Shown: piece after piece, positions 28,442 to 37,315 of the stretch
Layout: every line of letters begins with the position of its first letter
Position numbering within the stretch: the stretch's first letter is position 1
Source: Pseudomonas mandelii
Lineage (GTDB): Bacteria > Pseudomonadota > Gammaproteobacteria > Pseudomonadales > Pseudomonadaceae
NCBI RefSeq assembly: GCF_006438925.1
Contig: NZ_RCZA01000002.1
Span: 124,001 to 188,000, forward strand
Length of the DNA stretch: 64,000 bases
Direction of reading: 5' to 3'
The notes under the pieces: model-generated
Database searches by the model: none
Seen by the model: only the letters and a program-made list of their open reading frames with translations
What the model was told of the DNA's origin: nothing
Position numbers and translations under genes: made by a program

Positions 28442-29761
28442 TCAGGTCATCTGAATGATGGTCTGCATGATGGTGCTTTGGGTGGAAATGGTCTTGGCGT
28501 TCGCCTGGTAGTTGCTCTGCGCCTTGATCAGGTCGACCAGTTCATTGGTCAGGTTGACGTTGGACTCTTCCAGAGAGTTGGAGTGGATCTCGCCCAGGGT
28601 ACCGGTGTTCGGCGCATCGTAGCCCGGGATACCCGACGAATAGGTTTCTTTCCAACTGGTGCCGCCTACAGGCTGCAAACCTTGTTCGTTGGTGAAGCTG
28701 GCGAGCGAGATCTGGCCGATGGGCTTGGTCTGGCTGTTGCTGAAGTTGGCGAGCATCACACCGCTGGTGTCGATGGTCAGGTTGGTGATCTGGCCGGTGG
28801 CGTAGCCGTTCTGCGAAGGAATCGAACGCGCGGTGTCAGCGTTGTACTGCGTGGTTTTGTCCATGGAGACCGTAACGACGCCGGAAGTAGCGCCGTTCGC
28901 TGTCCACACGCCATTGGTCACGGTACCGGGAACCCAGCCGGTGATCTTCAGGTCAGGGCTGACGATCGGCGCCGGAACGGCCGGTGTGGTGACCGAAACC
29001 AGATTGCCCGAGGTATCGAACACCATGGTCGAAGCGACCGGCGGGTTCAACGGAATCGCGGTAGGACTAGGGTCGGTGCCATCCGGGTTGCGACCATCAA
29101 TCAGGGTGTAGGTTTTCCAGGTGTTCGCGCCCGTCTTGACCATGTACTGGTCCATGACGTGCGAGTTACCCTGAGTGTCGTAAATCGGGGTACTGAACTG
29201 CTTGGTGAAGGAAGCTTCTTTGCTTGGGTCGAACGGGGTGGCAACCTGATCGATAACCGGTGCGGTGGAGTTCAGGTTAATCGTCGACGAAACCGTGGAG
29301 GTGTTTTTTGGCGCCAGGTTCGAAGTATCGATGCGCAGGTCAGTCAAAACGCCATTGAGGATCTTGCCATTGGCATCCACGCCATAACCCTGCAGACGCG
29401 CAGAGCCATCGCTATTGGTGACGTAACCGTCCTTGTCGACCTTGAACGTACCGGCACGGGTGTAGGACATCGAACCGTTCTCGCTCAGCACGAAGAAGCC
29501 GGAACCGTTGATGCCCATGTCCAGCACGTTGCCGGTGTTGTTGACGTCGCCCTGGGTGAACTGCTGGGAAACGTTGGCCAGGCGCACGCCGTTACCGATG
29601 GTTTTGCTGCCGGAACCCAGCTTGGTGGCCGAGTAAACGTCTTCGAATTCCGCACGGGACGATTTGAAACCGGTGGTCGCGACGTTGGCGATGTTGTTGC
29701 CGGTCACGTCCAGTTGTTTGTTGGCTGCATAGAGACCGCTAAGGCCGATATTGAAAGACAT
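28442..29761 (-). CDS. flgE: Flagellar hook protein FlgE
   Basis: 439 residues. N-terminal rod/hook signature SFNIGLSGLYAANKQLDVTG followed by NNIANVATTGFKSSRAEFED, and the C-terminal ELVDLIKAQSNYQANAKTIS with STQSTIMQTIIQMT are the conserved ends of hook proteins; the middle is variable. It polymerises outside the cell into the hook, after export by the flagellar type III system. It is the last gene of flgBCDE and is followed by a terminator; flgF does not follow. Confidence 0.96.
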   Translation of the reverse strand: MSFNIGLSGLYAANKQLDVTGNNIANVATTGFKSSRAEFEDVYSATKLGSGSKTIGNGVRLANVSQQFTQGDVNNTGNVLDMGINGSGFFVLSENGSMSYTRAGTFKVDKDGYVTNSDGSARLQGYGVDANGKILNGVLTDLRIDTSNLAPKNTSTVSSTINLNSTAPVIDQVATPFDPSKEASFTKQFSTPIYDTQGNSHVMDQYMVKTGANTWKTYTLIDGRNPDGTDPSPTAIPLNPPVASTMVFDTSGNLVSVTTPAVPAPIVSPDLKITGWVPGTVTNGVWTANGATSGVVTVSMDKTTQYNADTARSIPSQNGYATGQITNLTIDTSGVMLANFSNSQTKPIGQISLASFTNEQGLQPVGGTSWKETYSSGIPGYDAPNTGTLGEIHSNSLEESNVNLTNELVDLIKAQSNYQANAKTISTQSTIMQTIIQMT

Positions 29762-29792
29762 ATTCCACTCCTTTGTGCCGTGTTAGTCGGCT

Positions 29793-30515
29793 CTACATAC
29801 CAATGGTTTGTACTTTGGACAGGGCGATGCTGCCCGCCCCGGCCAGGTTGAGCATCAACTCACCGCCGGTCTGGCTGATGGTCACGCTGTTGACGGTGGC
29901 CGGCAGGTACGTCACCAGCGAGGTCGCCTTGCCGTCGTAGGTCGCCGTAGCGCCAAAGGTATAGGTACCCGCCTTGGCCACTTCGCCTGCATCGTTTTTG
30001 CCGTCCCAGATGAAACTGGAAGTACCGGCGACCTGGCTGCCCAGGTTGAGGGTGCGGACAACCTTGCCATCGGCATCGGTGATCTTGACCTGGACCGGGT
30101 CCACCGACGCCGGTACGGCAAGGGTGCCGCTGAAACTCTTGGAGGTATCGACCACAGCCTTGTCGCCCGGTGCAATAACCGAACGCCCGACCAGCGACGA
30201 CGCCTGCAACGCCTGGGACGAGTTGTAATTGCTCGCCAGGCCACTGACGGTGTCGTTGAGCGTGGTGATGCCTTCCAGGCTACTGAACTGCGCCAACTGG
30301 GCGACGAACGCGCCGTTGTCCTGTGGCTCCAGCGGGTTCTGGTTTTTCAGTTGCGTTACCAGCAACTGCAGGAACGCGTCCTTGCCCAGGGCCTTTTTGC
30401 CGGTGGCGCTGTTCGTCGCCGACGCCAGGCCATCCGTCGTGGTGCTGGTCTTGATCGAGGAGTTGGCCAGGATGTCCTTGAGGCTAATGCCACTGGTGGT
30501 ATCGGTAACACTCAT
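29793..30515 (-). CDS. flgD: Flagellar hook capping protein FlgD
   Basis: 240 residues. The conserved N-terminal block GKDAFLQLLVTQLKNQNPLE and PQDNGAFVAQLAQFSSLEGI are FlgD signatures; the C-terminal part has the FlgD Ig-like and Tudor-like folds (VRTLNLGSQVAGTSSFIWDG). FlgD caps the growing hook and is then discarded. It lies 31 bp before flgE. Confidence 0.95.
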   Translation of the reverse strand: MSVTDTTSGISLKDILANSSIKTSTTTDGLASATNSATGKKALGKDAFLQLLVTQLKNQNPLEPQDNGAFVAQLAQFSSLEGITTLNDTVSGLASNYNSSQALQASSLVGRSVIAPGDKAVVDTSKSFSGTLAVPASVDPVQVKITDADGKVVRTLNLGSQVAGTSSFIWDGKNDAGEVAKAGTYTFGATATYDGKATSLVTYLPATVNSVTISQTGGELMLNLAGAGSIALSKVQTIGM

Positions 30516-30530
30516 CTGAGTCGCCCCTTA

Positions 30531-30974
30531 TCACTGACCGAGGGTCAGGACCTTCTGCATCATGGTTTTGGCGGTGTTCATCATTTCGGCGTTGGTCTGG
30601 AACGAACGGCTCGCGGAAATCATGTCAGCCATTTCTTCCACCACGTTGACGTTCGGGTAGTAGACGTAGCCCTTGGCGTCGGCCGCCGGATGGTTCGGCT
30701 CGTAGCGCGCCTCAAGGTTGCTCTGGTCTTCGACCACGCCCAGCACTTGCACGCCTTGACCGGCGGCGTCCTGGTTCTGGAACAGCGAGTCGCTGCCACC
30801 GCTCTGGCCACCCTGGAACATGGTGGCGAATACCGGGTGCCGAGCACGGTAGGTCTGGTCGATGCTCGACGAGACGGTTTCGGCGTTGGCGATGTTACTG
30901 GCGACGGTGTTCAAGCGAGTGGTCTGGGCACTCATGCCGCTACCGGCAATGTTGAAAACACTGGATAGAGACAT
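30531..30974 (-). CDS. flgC: Flagellar basal-body rod protein FlgC
   Basis: 147 residues with the rod signature SLSSVFNIAGSGMSAQTTRL and NTVASNIANAETV, and C-terminal EMADMISASRSFQTNAEMMN. It forms part of the proximal rod. It starts 3 bp after the flgB stop. Confidence 0.95.
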   Translation of the reverse strand: MSLSSVFNIAGSGMSAQTTRLNTVASNIANAETVSSSIDQTYRARHPVFATMFQGGQSGGSDSLFQNQDAAGQGVQVLGVVEDQSNLEARYEPNHPAADAKGYVYYPNVNVVEEMADMISASRSFQTNAEMMNTAKTMMQKVLTLGQ

Positions 30975-30977
30975 GGC

Positions 30978-31385
30978 TTACTCTCCGCGCAGGGCTGATA
31001 TCAGCCCTTTGAATTTGCTGTTGAGCAGGGTGAAGCTGGCCTGGAAGCCGACCGCGTTTTCCGCGTAGTTCGACTGTTCCAGTTGGGCGTCCACAGTGTT
31101 CTGGTCGATCGACGGTTGCATCGGCGTGCGATACAGCAGCGACTCGTCGCCATTGCCCAGGCCTTCGGCTTCGATATGACGGCTGTTGGTCATGTTCAAG
31201 GCGAAAGTGCCGCTCTTGGTCTTTTCGTTCTGCTCGGCGAGCACTTTCGAGAAGTCCAGATCCCGAGCCTTGTAGTTCGGGGTGTCGGCGTTGGCGATGT
31301 TGTTGGCCAGGACTTCGGCACGCTGAGCGCGGAAGCCCAGGGCTTGTTCGTGGATACCGAGCGCTTTATCGAAGCTGATGCTCAT
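30978..31385 (-). CDS. flgB: Flagellar basal-body rod protein FlgB
   Basis: 135 residues from MSISFDKALGIHEQALGFRA; the conserved LANNIANADTPNYKARDLDF follows. First gene of flgBCDE. The longer in-frame extension to 31667 runs through the promoter and is not used. A sigma54 promoter lies 45-60 bp upstream. Confidence 0.95.
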   Translation of the reverse strand: MSISFDKALGIHEQALGFRAQRAEVLANNIANADTPNYKARDLDFSKVLAEQNEKTKSGTFALNMTNSRHIEAEGLGNGDESLLYRTPMQPSIDQNTVDAQLEQSNYAENAVGFQASFTLLNSKFKGLISALRGE

Positions 31386-31429
31386 GTCGGAAACCTTCGG
31401 GTGACCTGATTTTTCGTAACAGGGACATA

Positions 31430-31445
31430 GCAAGCGGCGTGCCAA
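31430..31445 (-). promoter_or_regulatory. Sigma54 promoter of flgBCDE
   Basis: On the minus strand TTGGCACGCCGCTTGCT gives -24 GG and -12 GC at correct spacing. The flgBCDE operon is a class III gene set under RpoN and FleR in pseudomonads. Confidence 0.85.
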
Positions 31446-31448
31446 TTC

Positions 31449-31474
31449 AAAAAAGCCCGTAAACCGGGGCTTTG
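31449..31474 (-). terminator. Terminator-like hairpin just upstream of the flgB promoter
   Basis: Minus-strand AAAGCCC-CGGTTTAC-GGGCTTT followed by more U. No minus-strand gene precedes it, so it may insulate the promoter or end a small RNA. Confidence 0.5.
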
Positions 31475-31498
31475 CGGGCCGTGGCAACGTGGCAATGC

Positions 31499-31540
31499 CA
31501 GAAAAGCGGCAACGGGTTTCCGCCGTCTGCCGCTTTTCTG
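31499..31540. promoter_or_regulatory. 13-bp inverted repeat upstream of flgB
   Basis: CAGAAAAGCGGCA and TGCCGCTTTTCTG, perfect arms with a 16-nt spacer, 55-95 bp upstream of the sigma54 promoter. A candidate site for FleR or another enhancer-binding protein. Confidence 0.5.
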
Positions 31541-31678
31541 CCGCTTGTCCATGGGCGCATGCCTCTGAGGAGCTGACGCAAAAGTGGCAGGCGTCCATAA
31601 ATATGTACCGCTTCTGGCCACCGCCCCCCCGATAACCTGTGTTGGCAACTCCACTTTGCATCCACACAGGGACTGAAC

Positions 31679-32629
31679 ATGCATATTCACGCTGATGTAT
31701 TTACGGCGCTTCACACACTGATCAAATCAATCCACTCGCTCGTGTCGCCATTAACCGATCCGCAACGGGCTGCCAAAACACGAGGACTGCAGCGTTACCA
31801 TCTGCGGGAATACCTGGATGCTGAAAGCGACCTGACTATCGCGGCCACTGCTGGTGATGCCGAATCACAATATGCGCTGGGCGAAATCTTTCGACGCCGC
31901 GAAGGCAATACCACCGGCTCGGCCAAAAAGTGGTACGAACTGGCCGGCGCGCAAGATCACGTCTATTCGTTGATGCGCCTGGGCGATACCGACTCTCTTG
32001 CGAAAGCCTTGAAACTGGCGCGCGAGCGGGCCGATATTGGCGACAGCGACGCCATGCTTGAAATGTATGAACTGACCAAGGATATCGCCTGGCTGAAAAA
32101 GGCTGGCGTAGCGGGCAATGGAGAGGCGATCTACCTCCAGGCCCTCCTCTACGAAAACGACAGGGCACTCAGGCCTGCCGATTCAAACTGGGACAGCCTG
32201 CGGGACATCATGCTGAGAAAGTCCGCCCAAGCCGGTTTCCCTCCTGCGATGACCTGGTTGAGCAACCAGCGGGTCAGGTACAGGAATATTCCTTATCAGC
32301 AGTATTGGCTGTTAAAGCGACTTGAACACAATGATCTCAACGCCGTACTCGCCTATAGCTACGCGCTAATGCACTATTTCGACACCGAACAAAACCTCGA
32401 TCGCTATAACTTCAGCTATGACTACATCAAGGGCTATGGCTTGCTTTGGCTGGTGGTCGACAGCACTCGGGAATATATCAGGCATCGTGAAGCAGCCAAT
32501 CTGCTGGCCACTCTGACCAGCCGATCCACCCCCGAACAAATCGAAGCCGGCAAGGCGTTTGCCAGGGAATGGACAGATTCCCACCCACCGCTGTGTGCGT
32601 ACCCATTGACGTACAGCGACCTCAAATAA
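31679..32629 (+). CDS. Sel1/TPR-like repeat protein, function unknown
   Basis: 316 residues, mostly helical. Segments such as LTIAATAGDAESQYALGEIF, KWYELAGAQDHVYSLMRLGD and KKAGVAGNGEAIYLQALLYE have the spacing of Sel1 repeats, which mediate protein contacts. There is no clear signal peptide. It is divergent from flgB, so it could be tied to flagella, but nothing in the sequence proves this. The ribosome site is weak. Confidence 0.75.
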   Translation: MHIHADVFTALHTLIKSIHSLVSPLTDPQRAAKTRGLQRYHLREYLDAESDLTIAATAGDAESQYALGEIFRRREGNTTGSAKKWYELAGAQDHVYSLMRLGDTDSLAKALKLARERADIGDSDAMLEMYELTKDIAWLKKAGVAGNGEAIYLQALLYENDRALRPADSNWDSLRDIMLRKSAQAGFPPAMTWLSNQRVRYRNIPYQQYWLLKRLEHNDLNAVLAYSYALMHYFDTEQNLDRYNFSYDYIKGYGLLWLVVDSTREYIRHREAANLLATLTSRSTPEQIEAGKAFAREWTDSHPPLCAYPLTYSDLK

Positions 32630-32667
32630 TCTCGGGTACCGCCAATAGCGTTCGATGTCCTATGCCC

Positions 32668-32703
32668 AAAACAAAAAGGCCAGTCAGCTTGGCTGACTGG
32701 CAT
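32668..32703 (-). terminator. cheR intrinsic terminator
   Basis: GCCAGTCAGC and GCTGACTGGC arms with U-rich sequence on the minus strand; may act for both convergent genes. Confidence 0.85.
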
Positions 32704-32741
32704 TACTTTGAGGTCGACAGTTTCTTTACGCTGCCGGCCAA

Positions 32742-33569
32742 TCACTTGGCCTGGTAAATAATCCCCGGGCTGCACTGGACCATCTGGTAATGATCCGGCA
32801 AACCGTTCAGCGCCTCGGAAGCACCGAGGAACAGATAACCGCCTGGCTTCAACGTGCTGTGAATGCGCAACAGGATGTCCTTCTTCACCTCGGCGGAGAA
32901 GTAGATCAGCACGTTGCGGCAGAACACGATGTCGAACTTGCCGAGGCTCGCGTAGCTGTCCAGCAAGTTGAACGAGCGAAACTCCACCCGGCTCTTGATC
33001 GGTGCCTTGATGGCCCAGCGTCCCGGCCCTTTCGGGTCGAAGTAACGTTGAAGGCGCTCGGGCGACAGGCCACGGCCGATCGCCAGGCTGTCGTACTCGC
33101 CGGCCTTGCAGTTGGTCAGCATGGTACCGGACAGGTCGGTGGCAACGATCTGCACGCCCATCTTCAACTGGCCCATGTTCACGCGCTCGAACTCATCGAT
33201 CGACATCGACAGCGAATACGGTTCCTGACCCGACGAACAGGCCGCCGACCAGATCCGCAGACGCTGGCCAGGGGCGGCCTTGATCGCTGCGGGCAGCACC
33301 TTGTTCTTCAAGACTTCAAACGGGTAGGTGTCACGAAACCACAGGGTTTCGTTGGTGGTCATGGCGTCCACCACCATCTCGCGCAAACCGCTGCGCGGCT
33401 GGGTCTGGATGCGCTGGACCAGCTCACCCAGGGACTTGATGCCTTGCTGTTCCATCAGTTTGTTGAGACGGCTCGAGACCAGGTACTGCTTGTTTTCACC
33501 GAGCAAAATGCCACAGGCCTTTTCCAGGAAGACCCGGAACTGTTCGAAATCCAAATTACCCGTAGACAA
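32742..33569 (-). CDS. cheR: Chemotaxis protein methyltransferase CheR
   Basis: 275 residues. N-terminal all-helical CheR_N (LDFEQFRVFLEKACGILLGE), then the SAM-dependent part with TTNETLWFRDTYPFEVLKN, the SAM-binding RIWSAACSSGQEPYSLSM and FDIVFCRNVLIYFSAEVKKD. It methylates glutamates of chemoreceptors. It is downstream of cheV by 22 bp and probably cotranscribed with it. Confidence 0.95.
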   Translation of the reverse strand: MSTGNLDFEQFRVFLEKACGILLGENKQYLVSSRLNKLMEQQGIKSLGELVQRIQTQPRSGLREMVVDAMTTNETLWFRDTYPFEVLKNKVLPAAIKAAPGQRLRIWSAACSSGQEPYSLSMSIDEFERVNMGQLKMGVQIVATDLSGTMLTNCKAGEYDSLAIGRGLSPERLQRYFDPKGPGRWAIKAPIKSRVEFRSFNLLDSYASLGKFDIVFCRNVLIYFSAEVKKDILLRIHSTLKPGGYLFLGASEALNGLPDHYQMVQCSPGIIYQAK

Positions 33570-33591
33570 AGATGCCGCCTCTTAAATCGTA

Positions 33592-34548
33592 TTAACCGTT
33601 AGGGGCAGAAGGCCCCTGGCTGATGTCTGCTGCTTTGATCCGGTTGACTACCCGGGATGCCAGGTCATCAGGACGGAATTTGGCAAGGAAGTCATCGGCA
33701 CCGACCTTCTTGACCATCGCCTGATTGAATACACCCGACAACGAAGTATGCAGGATGATGTGAAGCTTTTGCATGCGAGGGTCGTTGCGGATCTCGGCCG
33801 TGAGGGTGTACCCGTCCATCTCCGGCATCTCGATGTCGGAAATCATCATCAGGAACTCTTCTTCCGGCTTCTTGCCCTCGTCGACCAGCTTGCGCAGGTA
33901 ATCCAGCGCTTGCCGACCGTCGTTCAACGCCACCACTTCGACACCGACCGTCTGCAGGCAACGGGTCACCTGCTTGCGCGCCACCGACGAGTCATCGACC
34001 GTCAGTACTCGCAAAGAGAGCGCCTTGTGCTGGGTTTCGACATCCACCACGCCAACGGAAATCGCTTCCGGTGTCGGCGCCACTTCTGCCAGCACTTTCT
34101 CGACGTCGATGATTTCGACTAACTGATTGTCGACCCGAGTCACAGCCGTCAGGTAATGATCGCGTCCCGTGCCCTTGGGTGGCGGATGAATCTCCTCCCA
34201 ATTCATGTTGACGATGCGCTCCACCGAGCGCACCAGGAAACCCTGGGTCTTGGTGTTGTACTCCGTGATGATCACGAAGGGATTGTTCTTGTCTTTCAAA
34301 GCCCCGGAACCGGTCGCCATGGCCAGATCAAGAATCGGAATGGTCGCCCCCCGAATATTTGCCACACCGCACACGACAGGACTGGATTTTGGCATCAGCG
34401 TCAGTTTGGGGCATTGCAGCACCTCCCGAACCTTGAACACGTTGATCCCATACAGCTGCTGGCCGTCGAGACGGAACAACAACAGCTCAAGGCGATTCTG
34501 CCCTACCAGTTGCGTGCGCTGGTTTACCGCATCCATTACACCAGCCAT
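33592..34548 (-). CDS. cheV: Chemotaxis coupling protein CheV
   Basis: 318 residues from MAGVMDAVNQRTQLVGQNRL with AGGAG upstream. The N-terminal CheW-like domain (LLLFRLDGQQLYGINVFKVR, IRGATIPILDLAMATG) is followed by a receiver domain with TVDDSSVARKQVTRCLQ and acceptor Asp in MISDIEMPEMDGYTLTAEI. It links receptors to CheA and may tune adaptation. The gene is divergent from flgA with an 82-bp gap. Confidence 0.95.
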   Translation of the reverse strand: MAGVMDAVNQRTQLVGQNRLELLLFRLDGQQLYGINVFKVREVLQCPKLTLMPKSSPVVCGVANIRGATIPILDLAMATGSGALKDKNNPFVIITEYNTKTQGFLVRSVERIVNMNWEEIHPPPKGTGRDHYLTAVTRVDNQLVEIIDVEKVLAEVAPTPEAISVGVVDVETQHKALSLRVLTVDDSSVARKQVTRCLQTVGVEVVALNDGRQALDYLRKLVDEGKKPEEEFLMMISDIEMPEMDGYTLTAEIRNDPRMQKLHIILHTSLSGVFNQAMVKKVGADDFLAKFRPDDLASRVVNRIKAADISQGPSAPNG

Positions 34549-34603
34549 GCACAGACTCCTACACCAACGCTTAAGTGTGTTGCGACGCGCATTCATCACT
34601 AAA

Positions 34604-34619
34604 CGGCACGGCGCTTGCT
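34604..34619 (+). promoter_or_regulatory. Candidate sigma54 promoter of flgA
   Basis: CGGCACGGCGCTTGCT has GG and GC at -24/-12 spacing. If used, the transcript would begin about 2 bp before the flgA ATG, giving an almost leaderless message. Confidence 0.5.
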
Positions 34620-34630
34620 TTTTAACTCTT

Positions 34631-35392
34631 ATGAACACAGAACCGACATTTTTCCGACGCCTGACATCAAACGCCCGCAAATTGCTTTGCGCGGTGTCGG
34701 CCGTCTGCCTGTTCAACGCTGGCTGCCCTGCCCTTGCTGACGCGGTTACCTTGCCTGACATGCTTATCGGCGTCACTCAGGGCTTTCTTGAATTCACCGT
34801 AGAAGACTATCTGGCCACCAGTCAAACGGAGGGCCGCTACGAGATCGAGGTCAAGCAGCTTGATCCGCGGCTGCGCATGCCCATGTGCGACAAGGAATTG
34901 ACAGCGTCCCTGGAGAGCCCGGCCACGCCGCTGGGACGGGTTACGGTCAAGGTTCGCTGCGAGGGCGCGTCGCCCTGGACGGTCTTCGTACCCGCTCAAG
35001 TGCGCCTGTTTCGCGACATTGTGACCACCACCCGCCCGCTGCGACGCGCCGGTATCGTCGAGCCCCAGGATGTGACCCTGCGCGAGCGTGACATCAGCCT
35101 GATCAGCCAGGGTTACCTGACTTCCGTCGACCAGGCGATCGGGCAGAAACTTACCCGACCAATGGTCGCCGACCAGGTCATGACCCTGGTGCACATGGAA
35201 CAGGCAGAAGTCATCAGCAAGGGTGACCAGGTGGTGATTACCGCCCGCAGTGGAACGCTCAGCGTGCGCATGCCGGGTGAAGCGCTGTCCAACGGCGGCT
35301 TGCGCGAACAGATTCGGGTGAAAAACCTCAACTCCCAGCGGGTCATCAAGGCGCAAGTCACCGCGCCCGGCCAGGTGGAAGTGGCCATGTAG
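34631..35392 (+). CDS. flgA: Flagellar P-ring assembly chaperone FlgA
   Basis: 253 residues. A signal peptide (LLCAVSAVCLFNAGCPALAD) targets it to the periplasm. The C-terminal SAF-type domain reads TTRPLRRAGIVEPQDVTLRE, and GLREQIRVKNLNSQRVIKAQ near the end is the FlgA signature. It helps FlgI form the P-ring. The start at 34631 lacks a clear ribosome site; the upstream open frame overlaps cheV on the other strand and is not used. Confidence 0.92.
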   Translation: MNTEPTFFRRLTSNARKLLCAVSAVCLFNAGCPALADAVTLPDMLIGVTQGFLEFTVEDYLATSQTEGRYEIEVKQLDPRLRMPMCDKELTASLESPATPLGRVTVKVRCEGASPWTVFVPAQVRLFRDIVTTTRPLRRAGIVEPQDVTLRERDISLISQGYLTSVDQAIGQKLTRPMVADQVMTLVHMEQAEVISKGDQVVITARSGTLSVRMPGEALSNGGLREQIRVKNLNSQRVIKAQVTAPGQVEVAM

Positions 35393-35495
35393 AACTCTCT
35401 GTTGGTGAAGATGTGGCGCGCCGCTCGACTGTTCCCTAGACTGTGCCCTATGCAGGGCAAGCGCTGACGCGCGCAAGCTCATTGATAAATGGGCC

Positions 35496-35522
35496 TAAAG
35501 TTTTCCAGGGTATGGCCGAAAA
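35496..35522 (+). promoter_or_regulatory. Sigma28 (FliA) promoter of flgM
   Basis: TAAA at 35496-35499, 15-bp spacer, GCCGAAAA at 35515-35522 (consensus GCCGATAA). It lies 37 bp before the flgM start. Confidence 0.82.
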
Positions 35523-35558
35523 CATGGCAAGCGTCCAAATACCCAGAGGTTTTTTGTC

Positions 35559-35885
35559 ATGGTCATCGATTTCAGCCGTTTGAACAGTTCCTCGTCACTA
35601 ACCGGTAGCACACGTACCAGCACCGCGAAGGAAACCGCCGAAACCGGCAAATCCGCGCCGCTGAATACCCCGGCCGAACAGGCCAGTACCGTTAAAAGCG
35701 GGGAATCAGTACATCTCAGCAATGAGGCTCAACAGTTGCAGAAGGTCACTGACAAGCTGCGCGATCAGCCTGCCGTCGACAACGCCCGCGTGGCCGAGTT
35801 GAAAGCAGCGATTGCCGATGGCAGCTATAAAGTCGACAGCAACCGTGTAGCCAGCAAACTGCTCAACTTCGAAGCCCAGCGCTAG
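35559..35885 (+). CDS. flgM: Anti-sigma28 factor FlgM
   Basis: 108 residues. Starts [20 protein letters not shown]; the C-terminal sigma-binding half includes [20 protein letters not shown] and [20 protein letters not shown]. FlgM holds FliA inactive until the hook is complete and FlgM is exported. A FliA-type promoter directly upstream gives the expected negative feedback. Followed by flgN 48 bp downstream. Confidence 0.94.
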   Translation: MVIDFSRLNSSSSLTGSTRTSTAKETAETGKSAPLNTPAEQASTVKSGESVHLSNEAQQLQKVTDKLRDQPAVDNARVAELKAAIADGSYKVDSNRVASKLLNFEAQR

Positions 35886-35933
35886 GCCCAGGCCTGCGCC
35901 AGGCTTTTGGACGCTTAAAACCCAAGGCCAGCC

Positions 35934-36401
35934 ATGCACGACACTAATTTACTGCAACTGATCACCGACGATTTCGCTCCAGCACAGCACTTGCTGGAGT
36001 TACTGCAAACCGAGTCCCTCGCCTTGCACGGTCGTGACATGCCACTGCTCGAAGAGATTCTGGCGCAGAAACAGGCATTGATCATTTTGCTCGATCAGCA
36101 TGGCCGCAAGCGCAGTGAAATCCTCGCCAGCCTCAACCTGCCGACCAATCGCAACGGCCTGGAGCAACTTGCCAGCCATTCGAGCATTGGCGATCAGCTG
36201 TTGGAGCGGAGTGATGTGTTGACCGATCTTCTGGCTCAGTGCCAAGCGGCCAACGTCAAGAATGGCCAGTCGATCCTGGTGCAACAGGCCGCGACGGCCA
36301 ATCAGCTGAAAATCCTCAACGGCGGCGAGCCGCCAGCGCTCTACGATGCGCGCGGATCAACCTCCACGCTTGCGAAGCCACGCCCGCTCAGTCAGGCTTG
36401 A
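35934..36401 (+). CDS. flgN: Flagellar export chaperone FlgN
   Basis: 155 residues, mostly long helices (ITDDFAPAQHLLELLQTESL, LLEEILAQKQALIILLDQHG) and the conserved C-terminal ANVKNGQSILVQQAATANQL. FlgN escorts the hook-filament junction proteins FlgK and FlgL to the export gate. AAGG lies six bases upstream. Confidence 0.92.
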   Translation: MHDTNLLQLITDDFAPAQHLLELLQTESLALHGRDMPLLEEILAQKQALIILLDQHGRKRSEILASLNLPTNRNGLEQLASHSSIGDQLLERSDVLTDLLAQCQAANVKNGQSILVQQAATANQLKILNGGEPPALYDARGSTSTLAKPRPLSQA

Positions 36402-36493
36402 GCCTGCTGAAAAGCGCGCACTATCAAGACGCGCAACATGCTGGCAATATGACGGCCAGTCGTAGTCATATTTTGTCTGGAGATTGATGAACC

Positions 36494-37240
36494 GTGTTCA
36501 ATGCCTTAAGCGCGGAAGATGCTCCGCAGCCACCCAAGGTGCTCACCACGCCGTTGGAGATCTCCGGCACCCTGCGCCAGCTGCAAGACAGCCATGACCC
36601 GCTGATCATCACGTTCCATGAGCGCAGCCAGCGCTTCCAGAGTTATCTGGTGGACATTGACCGTAACAGCAACATGATTGCCCTGGACGAAATGATTCCC
36701 CGCGATGGTGAACGCTTCCTGCTCGCCGGCGAACCGTTCAAGGTCGAAGGCTTTCACGACGGCGTGCGTATTGCCTGGGAAAGCAACGGCCCGTTGACCA
36801 TCGACGAATCCGGTGGCGGTCGCTGCTACCGTGGCGCCCTGCCCGCCGAGGTGGTTTACCACCAGCGTCGCAATGCATTCCGCGCAGCATTGAAGCTGGC
36901 ACAACTGGTCAACGTCGATCTGGGCGGTGAAAAGCTCAAGTCGCCGATCAGCGGCAAGCTATTGGACATCTCCGCCACCGGCTGCAAGTTGCGCTTCGAA
37001 GGCGACATCACGGACAGCCTGCAACTGGGCCAGGTCTATGACCGCTTCATCGCCGCCCTGCCCTTTGGCAACATGACGGCACCCGTCGAGCTGCGTTACC
37101 TGCACTTCGAAGAAAGGATCTCCATCACCTTCGCCGGCGTACGCTTTCACAACATGAGCGGGCTGGTGCAGCGCCAGGTCGAGCGGTTCGTCTATCAGCT
37201 TCAGCGTGAAGCGCGGCGCTTCGACAAAGACGACATGTAA
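36494..37240 (+). CDS. flgZ: PilZ-domain flagellar brake FlgZ/YcgR
   Basis: 248 residues with a GTG start; the N-terminus [20 protein letters not shown] resembles pseudomonad FlgZ. The N-terminal YcgR domain (about 15-120) is followed by a C-terminal PilZ domain. The c-di-GMP-binding residues are present: RRNAFR (RxxxR) and [11 protein letters not shown] (DxSxxG). When c-di-GMP is high, such proteins act on the flagellar stator to slow swimming. It ends the flgMN-flgZ group and is followed by a terminator. Confidence 0.92.
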   Translation: MFNALSAEDAPQPPKVLTTPLEISGTLRQLQDSHDPLIITFHERSQRFQSYLVDIDRNSNMIALDEMIPRDGERFLLAGEPFKVEGFHDGVRIAWESNGPLTIDESGGGRCYRGALPAEVVYHQRRNAFRAALKLAQLVNVDLGGEKLKSPISGKLLDISATGCKLRFEGDITDSLQLGQVYDRFIAALPFGNMTAPVELRYLHFEERISITFAGVRFHNMSGLVQRQVERFVYQLQREARRFDKDDM

Positions 37241-37256
37241 TACGACGCTTCAATAG

Positions 37257-37297
37257 AAAACGGGCAGTCCCTTGCGGTGACTGCCCGTTTTTTTATG
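37257..37297. terminator. Bidirectional terminator between flgZ and the MFS gene
   Basis: ACGGGCAGTC and GACTGCCCGT arms with A-run before and T7 after. Confidence 0.9.
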
Positions 37298-37315
37298 CGT
37301 TGTTTTTATACGTTG

